Origin: Bacteroidaceae bacterium
GTDB taxonomy: Bacteria; Bacteroidota; Bacteroidia; Bacteroidales; Bacteroidaceae
Length of the DNA: 64,000 bases
Reading direction: 5' to 3'
NCBI GenBank assembly: GCA_017651245.1
Contig: JAGCDQ010000042.1
Span: 1-64,000 of the forward strand
A program made the translations under genes and the position numbers. The notes under the pieces were generated by a model. The model made no database searches. It was not told the origin of the DNA and saw only the letters and a program-made list of their open reading frames with translations. Shown one piece after another: positions 47,559-53,910 of this stretch; the stretch's first letter is position 1; the number at the start of each line of letters is the position of its first letter.

Positions 47559-48155
47559 ATGTCAACGGTGAAGACCAGAGCACTCTTGGTGGATGTTGCT
47601 CGCCAACTTTTTGCCAAGAATGGATTCGAAAACACGTCAATGAATGACATCGCTGTGGCAGCCAATCGTGGCCGTCGCACGCTTTACACTTATTTCAACA
47701 GCAAGGAAGAAATCTATTTCGCTGTGATTCAGACCGAACTGGAGCGTCTGTATGAGCGCATGGAGGAAGTGGCACGCCGCAACATCTCTCCTGAAGAGAA
47801 GCTGGTGCAGCTCATCTTTGCCCATCTCGACGTGATGAAGGAGGCTGTCTATCGCAATGGCAATCTGCGTGCCCAGTTCTTCCGTGATGTGTGGAAGGTG
47901 GAATCTGTCCGCAAGAACTTCGACAAGAACGAAATCAACCTCTTCCGCCGCATCATGAACGAGGGCATTGACAAGGGAATTTTTGAGATACGCAACGTGC
48001 GTCTGGCAGCAGAAATCATGCACTACTGCCTGAAAGGTTGTGAGGTGCCCTACATCTTCGGACGCTATGCGGCACAGAATGCAGAGGAACTATATCCGTA
48101 TGTGCGAAGCATGGTCTTCAAGCACTTCGGAAGGAGCGTGAAATACAATTATTAA
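47559..48155 (+). CDS. TetR/AcrR family transcriptional regulator
   Basis: A 198-residue regulator. The start at 47559 (MSTVKTRALLVDVARQLF) follows a -7 box at 47521-47528. The N-terminal HTH (about residues 5-50, FENTSMNDIAVAANRGRRTL then YTYFNSKEEIYFAV) is typical of TetR. The C-terminal ligand domain is helical. It lies 20 bases upstream of fabG and is probably co-transcribed, so control of fatty-acid synthesis genes is possible. Confidence 0.92.
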   Translation: MSTVKTRALLVDVARQLFAKNGFENTSMNDIAVAANRGRRTLYTYFNSKEEIYFAVIQTELERLYERMEEVARRNISPEEKLVQLIFAHLDVMKEAVYRNGNLRAQFFRDVWKVESVRKNFDKNEINLFRRIMNEGIDKGIFEIRNVRLAAEIMHYCLKGCEVPYIFGRYAAQNAEELYPYVRSMVFKHFGRSVKYNY

Positions 48156-48175
48156 TCATACAAAACATATTTTAT

Positions 48176-48934
48176 ATGGGACTTTTGACTGGTAAGACAG
48201 CCCTGATCACAGGTGCTGCACGCGGCATCGGTAAGGCTGTCGCAATGAAGTTTGCACAGGAAGGCGCAAACATCGCATTCACTGATTTGGTATTGAACGA
48301 CGACATGGCTGCTGGCCTTGAGGCTACTCGCAAGGAGATTGAGGCACTCGGCGTCACTTGCCGTGCTTATGCTGGCAACGCAGCTGACTTCGCTGAGACA
48401 GAGGCTGTGGTGAAGAAGATTCACGAGGACTTCGGTTCTATCGACGTGTTGGTGAACAATGCAGGTATCACCAAGGACGGCTTGATGCTTCGTATGACAG
48501 AGCAGCAGTGGGACGCAGTGTTGGCTGTGAACCTGAAGTCAGCCTTCAACTTCATCCACGCTTGTGCACCAATCATGCTTCGTCAGCGTGGTGGCTCTAT
48601 CATCAATATGTCTTCAGTCGTGGGCGTTCACGGCAACGCAGGTCAGTGCAACTACTCAGCATCTAAGGCTGGTATGATTGGCTTGGCGAAGTCCATCGCT
48701 CAGGAACTCGGTCCTAAGGGTGTGCGTGCCAACGCAGTGGCTCCTGGCTTCATCGAGACAGCCATGACTGCTCAGCTCCCAGAGGAAATCCGTGCCGACT
48801 GGATGAAGAAGATTCCACTCCGTCGTGGTGGTCAGGTAGAAGACATCGCCAACGTGTGTCTCTTCCTCGCATCCGATATGTCCAGCTACGTATCTGGTCA
48901 GGTGATCCAGATCGACGGTGGCATGAACATGTAA
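48176..48934 (+). CDS. fabG: 3-oxoacyl-[acyl-carrier-protein] reductase
   Basis: A 252-residue short-chain dehydrogenase that reduces 3-oxoacyl-ACP with NADPH in fatty-acid elongation. It has the cofactor loop TGAARGIGKAVA (residues 13-24), NNAG near 90, and catalytic Tyr160 and Lys164 in YSASK. The ending DGGMNM is typical of FabG. Highly biased codons. It follows the TetR gene. Confidence 0.95.
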   Translation: MGLLTGKTALITGAARGIGKAVAMKFAQEGANIAFTDLVLNDDMAAGLEATRKEIEALGVTCRAYAGNAADFAETEAVVKKIHEDFGSIDVLVNNAGITKDGLMLRMTEQQWDAVLAVNLKSAFNFIHACAPIMLRQRGGSIINMSSVVGVHGNAGQCNYSASKAGMIGLAKSIAQELGPKGVRANAVAPGFIETAMTAQLPEEIRADWMKKIPLRRGGQVEDIANVCLFLASDMSSYVSGQVIQIDGGMNM

Positions 48935-48940
48935 ATAAAA

Positions 48941-49033
48941 TTGAAGAGTTGAAGAATTGAAGGATTGAAGTTTGGGCTTGCACCTTGCTTGCCGCATGGC
49001 AACTTCAATTTTTCAATTCTTCAATCGTTTAAT
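48941..49033. repeat. TTGAAGA-type repeats forming a 24-bp inverted repeat
   Basis: The arms 48949-48972 and 49001-49024 are complementary over 24 bases apart from two positions that can form G-U pairs. The loop is 28 bases. The arms consist of TTGAAGA/TTCAATT repeat units. The hairpin lies between fabG and the pseudouridine synthase gene. Confidence 0.8.
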
Positions 49034-49037
49034 TCTT

Positions 49038-49706
49038 ATGACCGTCGTTTACGAAGATAATCACATCATCATTGTTTCCAAGACAACGGGCGAAATCGTG
49101 CAGGGCGACAAGACTGGCGACAAGCCCCTCAGCGAAACAGTGAAGCAATACATCAAGGAAGCGTACGCCAAACCGGGCGACGTCTTCCTTGGTGTTGTTC
49201 ATCGTCTTGACCGTCCCGTGTTCGGACTCGTCCTGTTTGCCCGTACTTCCAAGGCATTGGCACGACTCAATGCCATGTTTGCAAACGGTGAAGTGAAGAA
49301 GAAATACTGGGCGATTGTCAAGGACATGCCTCCACAGCCCGCAGGCACCCTCACGCATTGGCTCGTCCGCAACGAGAAGCAAAACAAATCCTACGCCTAC
49401 GACCGCGAGGTGCCCCACAGCAAGAAAGCCATCCTTGACTACAAACTCATCGGCAAGTCCGACAACTACTATCTTCTGGAAGTCGATCTCAAGACAGGTC
49501 GTCACCACCAAATCCGTTGCCAGCTTGCCAAGCTCGGTTGTCCCATCAAGGGCGACCTCAAATATGGTGCCAAGCGCAGCAACCCCGACGGCAGCATCTC
49601 CCTCCTCAGCCGTTCCATGCACTTCATCCATCCCGTCAGCAAAAAAGAAATTGCCGTCGAAGCACCGCTGCCCGACGACAATCTCTGGAAATCATTCGAC
49701 CTTTGA
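49038..49706 (+). CDS. RluA family pseudouridine synthase
   Basis: A 222-residue RNA pseudouridine synthase. The catalytic motif is HRLDRPVFGLVLFARTSKAL with Asp58. GRHHQIRCQLAKLGCPIKGD follows near residue 155. There is no S4 domain, so it is a compact member. The ATG at 49038 (MTVVYEDNHIIIVSK) is chosen; an earlier in-frame start at 48972 lies in repeat sequence. The RNA target is unknown. Confidence 0.92.
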   Translation: MTVVYEDNHIIIVSKTTGEIVQGDKTGDKPLSETVKQYIKEAYAKPGDVFLGVVHRLDRPVFGLVLFARTSKALARLNAMFANGEVKKKYWAIVKDMPPQPAGTLTHWLVRNEKQNKSYAYDREVPHSKKAILDYKLIGKSDNYYLLEVDLKTGRHHQIRCQLAKLGCPIKGDLKYGAKRSNPDGSISLLSRSMHFIHPVSKKEIAVEAPLPDDNLWKSFDL

Positions 49707-49794
49707 TACTCTATAACCGATAACCGTTAACCGTTACAGCCTTGAACTCTTGACCGTCTTTAACCTATAACCGTTAACCTTTAACCTTTAACCT
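49707..49794. repeat. AACCTTT/AACCGTT heptad tract
   Basis: About 90 bases of units such as AACCGTT, AACCTAT and AACCTTT with a 7-base period (for example TTTAACCTTTAACCTTTAAC). It abuts the stop of the smalltalk peptide gene on the minus strand; that stop codon is read from the last repeat unit. Confidence 0.8.
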
Positions 49795-49902
49795 TTACAG
49801 GAGTCTCATACAACTGGTCGTTCCGAGTGCTGTCAAAAATGCCGTGAGTGCAGCTACTACAATCTTCACCACAATCTCCAATGCTCTTTGCTTCTTTTCC
49901 AT
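49795..49902 (-). CDS. Smalltalk-type small protein (35 residues)
   Basis: The minus strand encodes MEKKQRALEIVVKIVVAALT then a hydrophobic stretch ending LGTTSCMRLL. The charged start, single hydrophobic helix and terminal TTSC motif match what I know of the smalltalk small protein family of Bacteroidales, whose function is unknown. An in-frame ATG two codons upstream (49908) is an alternative start. It lies downstream of the Gly/Asn-tailed protein gene on the same strand and may share its transcript. Confidence 0.8.
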   Translation of the reverse strand: MEKKQRALEIVVKIVVAALTAFLTALGTTSCMRLL

Positions 49903-50093
49903 AATCATTTGACTTTTAACCTTAACTTAGTTGCGCCGGTGGCGCCGAAGAAAAAATATAAAAATACAAGTAAAGATATAAAACTATTTTTATTTATTTT
50001 TCCCTGTTTTTACCTATTTTCCCTTCGGCGGCTTGCCGCAATAATTTTCAATTTTCAACTTTCAATTTTCAATTAGTCTCAAATCTCAGACCC
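49903..50093. other. Gap with palindromes and TTTCAAT repeats
   Basis: No further gene is seen. GCGCC-GGT-GGCGC (49933-49945) and GCGGC-TT-GCCGC (50028-50039) are short perfect palindromes, and 50041-50080 is a TTTCAAT heptad tract. Confidence 0.6.
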
Positions 50094-51122
50094 TTAGAAC
50101 GTTCCATCTCCCTGATCGTCGCCGCCACCGTTGTTGCCTCCGTTGTTACCTCCGTTGTTCTCACCGCCAGAGTTGCCTCCGTTGTCGGAGCCTCCACCAG
50201 TGGTTCCGCCTCCACCATTCTGTGTGCCGCCAGAAGTGGCAGCTACACTGACATCGCTACCATTCAGGAAGCGTTCCTGACCAACAGGATAGGTTGAGAT
50301 AGCCTGGGCAAAAGTGGGAAGAGCCCCCGTGACATCGAACTGGGCTTTGCTGCGGAGCCAGTTGCCGTTCACCTTGCGTGAGGTGATGGCTGCCATATAC
50401 GTGTTGTCTGTTGTTGCACCACTTGCAAGGTCGGAAGACATACGTACTTCCACCTTCAACGTATTAGACGTGAAGGCGAGTATGGCTGTCGCCGCATCGC
50501 CTGTGACAGCTATGGTGAAAGAATCAAGTACGGTTGTGCCGCTCTTATACGTGAAGCGTACAGCACCGAAACCATAGTTGCCGTCAGCCATCGGATACAT
50601 GACTGCAACGGTGCACATATCGCCGAAGTTTTTGCAGCCCATGGCTTCTGCCACTTCTGCAATGGTTCCGTTGGCTGTTGGAACCAGGCTCAATGTCACT
50701 TTATTGTCCGCTACGTTCACACTGTCAATTTCAGCGTCAATGAGCGCGTCAGGCAGAGAACCTTTGGAAATGACGTAGCTTCCGGCATGGAATGCAGATT
50801 CTTTGTGGCTGTTGAACCCAAAGAAGCCGTTGTCATACTCTTTAGAGAGCTGGATCAGTTTCAGATTGGAGGACATGAACTCACGCATGCACTGCATGCC
50901 TGCGCTCTTTTCCTCAAACGAATGGTCACAGATGGACTTCATTGCGGAATAGGCTGACATGATGGTTGCCACCATGCAACGTTGAGACATCTGTGCGGGG
51001 GTGCGAGGATTCTTGCCACCTTCAACACGATCTTTCGTGATTTGTTTTCCGTCAACCACACTGTAAGTATGTGACTTGGTGCTGCCACGACGCAGACCAT
51101 AGTAATTAGCTGATTTTGCCAT
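50094..51122 (-). CDS. Hypothetical protein with Gly/Asn-rich tail
   Basis: A 342-residue protein without signal peptide. Residues 1-60 (MAKSANYYGLRRGSTKSHTY, then KNPRTPAQMSQRCMVA) recall Bacteroidales proteins with a TPAQ..QR motif such as DUF6266, a resemblance I cannot confirm. The middle is beta-rich. The last 45 residues are almost only Gly, Asn, Thr and Asp with NNGG repeats. Its long leader contains four 11-base CCTCAAGATTA units (51199-51243), and a twin-type promoter drives it. The role is unknown. Confidence 0.72.
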   Translation of the reverse strand: MAKSANYYGLRRGSTKSHTYSVVDGKQITKDRVEGGKNPRTPAQMSQRCMVATIMSAYSAMKSICDHSFEEKSAGMQCMREFMSSNLKLIQLSKEYDNGFFGFNSHKESAFHAGSYVISKGSLPDALIDAEIDSVNVADNKVTLSLVPTANGTIAEVAEAMGCKNFGDMCTVAVMYPMADGNYGFGAVRFTYKSGTTVLDSFTIAVTGDAATAILAFTSNTLKVEVRMSSDLASGATTDNTYMAAITSRKVNGNWLRSKAQFDVTGALPTFAQAISTYPVGQERFLNGSDVSVAATSGGTQNGGGGTTGGGSDNGGNSGGENNGGNNGGNNGGGDDQGDGTF

Positions 51123-51198
51123 AATAAAAAAGGCCGATGTTGTTAAGACCTACCCAGCAGTTCAGACCGTCATAACCCGGGTTTTATGAAAAGGGAGC

Positions 51199-51246
51199 AA
51201 ACTTGAGGAAACCTTGAGGTAATCTTGAGGTAATCTTGAGGTACTC
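51199..51246 (-). repeat. 11-bp tandem repeats in the leader of the Gly/Asn-tail gene
   Basis: Four units of TACCTCAAGAT type (minus strand) with an 11-base period lie between the promoter at 51287 and the start codon at 51122. Confidence 0.8.
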
Positions 51247-51286
51247 CCGCGGTGCGTCTGTTGAGTTCCTGTCTGTCATCGACGCT

Positions 51287-51352
51287 GCAAAGGTACGCCT
51301 CTTTTGACGGGTCGGCAAATTAAATGGCGAAAAAGGCACGAAAAAAAGCACG
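51287..51352 (-). promoter_or_regulatory. Promoter of the Gly/Asn-tail gene, twin of 29171-29236
   Basis: On the minus strand TTTG (51319-51316), 20 bases, TACCTTTG (51295-51288). The shared upstream block GCCATTTAATTTG and the two GTGC-T-run blocks match 29171-29236 without gaps. Confidence 0.8.
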
Positions 51353-51407
51353 CGCCCCAAATAGGCATAAAAGTCATCGTGCTCAACCAAGAAAAATACA
51401 CGTTTTC

Positions 51408-51438
51408 TTGTTGTTGTGCTTATTTTTGTGTAACTTCG
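51408..51438 (+). promoter_or_regulatory. Promoter of the TPR/HTH regulator gene
   Basis: TTG (51408-51410), 20 bases, TAACTTCG (51431-51438), one base off consensus. Confidence 0.65.
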
Positions 51439-51458
51439 CAAAAAGAAAAGTTGAGTCT

Positions 51459-53150
51459 ATGCTGAAAAAGTTACATTATTATCTGTTATTGATTGGAATG
51501 ATGACCATGTTCATGGGGTGTAACCATGATGCTGAGAGGCTACTGAAGCGAGCGGAGGCATATCTGCCGGCAGAGCCTGATAGTGCAGCAGCGTGTCTGG
51601 ACAGCATCAAGCAACCAGAGGGGTTGGACGATGCTGAAAGGGCATGGTATGGGTTGCTTCGCACATACACAGATAACCGACAGGGAAAGGGAGTGAACAG
51701 CGATTCCTTGATTAGGGACAGTTATGAGTACTATCGTGATGAGTCTCATGTAGGAAAGACCTTGGACAAGACTCTATTGCGCCATTATGCCCAGAGTTGC
51801 TATTATATGGCACTCTTCTATTCCTCATGTGACAGCACCAAGCAATGTGAGGATTTGTTGAATCAAGCAGTCATGGGCAGTGAACAATGCGAGGATTGGC
51901 ATACTTGCTATTTGGCATATACCCAACTTGGTAGTATTACTAGATGGGGTGATACAGAATATGCTATCCAACAATCATTGAATGCATTGGCTGCCTACCA
52001 TAAAATCAATGATGATGTTAAAAATGAAGTGCTGATACTAGCGCATCTTGCGGCTAAATATCTACTTGTTGACGAACCAGATAGTGCTGTTAAGTATTAT
52101 GTAAAAGGATATGAAATAGCAAAAAGAGACCATTTGGTGAAATCTCAAAATTATATGTGTATGGGATTGGCTAGTACATATTGTTACATAGGTGACAATG
52201 AAAAAGCACTTGACTATGCTCAGAGAGGGATAATTACAGCGGACAGCACAGTACTTGTTCCCTCATTAGTGACTTTAGCGCAATGCTATTTCGACAGTGA
52301 TTCACTGGATAAAGCAAAAGATATTCTAAAAGTCATCCCCTGCAAATCAGATGATTATATCAACAAGTATCAAATTCTTCGTAATCTGTCCGAAATAGCT
52401 TTCCAAGAGCATGATTATGATTCTCTCTTTGCTTATGTGGATTCAGCTTACGAATGTTTGGAAGACCGTTTTTTTCATGCACAGAGTGTGAAGGATGAGT
52501 ATTATCAAGATAACCTTGCCAAGCAAATAGAGAAAGAGAAGATACAGCATGAGGCAGAACGTAACAAGTGGGTGCTAGGTACTGTCATATTCTTTTTGAT
52601 TTTGTTTGCTGTAATTATATATTATGTGTTAAGATACCGGATTGTTGTAGAACGTCATAAGCGTTTCAACCATATCTTATCACAGCGCTTTGAGCATTCG
52701 AAACATCTTCAGGATCAAAAGGAGAAGGAACGTATTATCGCTGAACACCAAAAAGAGATTCAACATAAACAAGAACTGCTGCACCAAAAGTCCATGACAC
52801 TCGCTGCGCTCCAAAAGCATTTATTGGATAAATTGGAGCAAGTACGACAACTATTGACCGATAACGAAAAAACTCGCATGACAAAGGAGGCATGGAAAGA
52901 TATAGAGCATCTTATGAATGATACGGATAATAATTTTGTCCAAAATCTTCGCAAGCATCACAAAGAGTTCAAAGAAGAAGACATCCAGCTTTGTATGCTC
53001 ATTCACCTGAAAGTAACCAATGCTGCCATTGCCAATATCTTTCATATTGGTGAATCTGCTGTCAAGAAGCGCAAATCCGCCCTTAAAAAGACGGGTTTTC
53101 AAATCACAGATCCTGATATTACATTGGAGCAAGTGATAGAAAATCTATAG
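51459..53150 (+). CDS. Membrane-bound TPR sensor with C-terminal HTH
   Basis: A 563-residue one-component regulator. The start at 51459 (MLKKLHYYLLLIGMMTMFMG) follows the promoter. The lipobox MFMGC puts a lipidated Cys at residue 21. TPR-like repeats cover about residues 30-355 and should be periplasmic. A membrane span lies at about 371-393, then a coiled coil (about 400-490) and a LuxR-like HTH at the C-terminus (about 505-563, TNAAIANIFHIGESAVKKRK). This layout is known in Bacteroidetes, where the TPR part senses a ligand and the HTH acts on nearby genes. It is the only regulator of the accessory region and the best candidate to act on the TTTTCCACCC promoters. Confidence 0.85.
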   Translation: MLKKLHYYLLLIGMMTMFMGCNHDAERLLKRAEAYLPAEPDSAAACLDSIKQPEGLDDAERAWYGLLRTYTDNRQGKGVNSDSLIRDSYEYYRDESHVGKTLDKTLLRHYAQSCYYMALFYSSCDSTKQCEDLLNQAVMGSEQCEDWHTCYLAYTQLGSITRWGDTEYAIQQSLNALAAYHKINDDVKNEVLILAHLAAKYLLVDEPDSAVKYYVKGYEIAKRDHLVKSQNYMCMGLASTYCYIGDNEKALDYAQRGIITADSTVLVPSLVTLAQCYFDSDSLDKAKDILKVIPCKSDDYINKYQILRNLSEIAFQEHDYDSLFAYVDSAYECLEDRFFHAQSVKDEYYQDNLAKQIEKEKIQHEAERNKWVLGTVIFFLILFAVIIYYVLRYRIVVERHKRFNHILSQRFEHSKHLQDQKEKERIIAEHQKEIQHKQELLHQKSMTLAALQKHLLDKLEQVRQLLTDNEKTRMTKEAWKDIEHLMNDTDNNFVQNLRKHHKEFKEEDIQLCMLIHLKVTNAAIANIFHIGESAVKKRKSALKKTGFQITDPDITLEQVIENL

Positions 53151-53187
53151 GAAGAAGCCGCTAGAAATGTTAATAAAATTTAAAACG

Positions 53188-53219
53188 GGGGGGGTAAAAT
53201 GAAAGTTTTCCACCCCCCC
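53188..53219 (+). terminator. G8/C7 hairpin after the regulator gene, overlapping the first promoter box
   Basis: GGGGGGGT (53188-53195) pairs with ACCCCCCC (53212-53219) around a 16-base loop, followed by TTCTTTC. It may end the regulator transcript. Its right arm is part of the upstream TTTTCCACCC box. Confidence 0.55.
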
Positions 53220-53345
53220 TTCTTTCGTTGATGTAACATTTTGTTTTCTAATTTACACATTTACAATGTTTTAGATAGTGTTACATCGTGATTAAATTTT
53301 TCCACCCCTTTTTCTTCCTTACCTCCATTATTCCCATTATCTTTG
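53206..53345 (+). promoter_or_regulatory. Two-box promoter of the GGDPGG lipoprotein operon
   Basis: TTTTCCACCCC boxes lie at 53206-53216 and 53298-53308, and the -7 box TATCTTTG at 53338-53345. The spacings (92 bases between boxes, 40 bases from second box to -7 box) are identical at 61893-62032. There is no TTTG at the usual -33 position, which suggests an activator. Confidence 0.8.
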
Positions 53346-53408
53346 CCGCAAAATTCAAAATAATGCCCTTAGAGGTAAATGTTTTATCACACTCACTTTT
53401 AATGTATT

Positions 53409-53888
53409 ATGAAAACAATTAAAGGAATCATGATGGTGGCAGCTGCTGCCGTGGTTTGTGTCTTTTGTGGATGCAGTCAGGATGATGATATGTACAACGA
53501 TTCTGATATGTACACATTAGCAGAGGAAATGGGAACAAGAAGCATGGGAGGCGATCCTGGGGGAACATCAAGAAAGAAAAACATAAAATGGGATAAAGAC
53601 GGGCAAGCACCTTTTCCAAGCAAGGGTTTCGATGACTCTTCTGATCCGATTTTGTATGGTGAATACGATACGGATACCCTTACTGTTTCAATTAGCAATT
53701 TTGTCGGTCGGGCTGCCATTTATATTCGTTCTGTAGAAACTGGCAGTTCAATGGCTTCCACAACTATTACTGTTCCATCAGGATCTCCTGTTGATTTTCC
53801 TCTTTCAGGTTATGCCACTGGAGTTGATTATAAAATCAATGTCGTCTTGAGCGATAGCAGTGCTTATGTAGGATTATTTGACCTCTAA
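53409..53888 (+). CDS. Lipoprotein with GGDPGG leader and DUF3244-like beta domain
   Basis: A 159-residue exported lipoprotein (lipobox region FCGC, Cys22). Directly after the Cys comes an acidic leader, SQDDDMYNDSDMYTLAEEMG, then TRSMGGDPGG. The same leader occurs at 56901-56984. The C-terminal 75 residues (DTLTVSISNFVGRAAIYIRS, GVDYKINVVLSDSSAYVGLF) resemble DUF3244, a small secreted beta-sandwich. It is first in an operon under the two-box promoter. The leader may be a sorting, processing or recognition signal; this is inference. Confidence 0.75.
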   Translation: MKTIKGIMMVAAAAVVCVFCGCSQDDDMYNDSDMYTLAEEMGTRSMGGDPGGTSRKKNIKWDKDGQAPFPSKGFDDSSDPILYGEYDTDTLTVSISNFVGRAAIYIRSVETGSSMASTTITVPSGSPVDFPLSGYATGVDYKINVVLSDSSAYVGLFDL

Positions 53889-53910
53889 TCATTTCATATA
53901 AACAAATAGA

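Noticed and set aside
51324-51458. 45-codon N-terminal extension of the TPR/HTH regulator
   Set aside because: It is read from the divergent promoter repeat and the regulator's own promoter. The lipoprotein signal begins at 51459.
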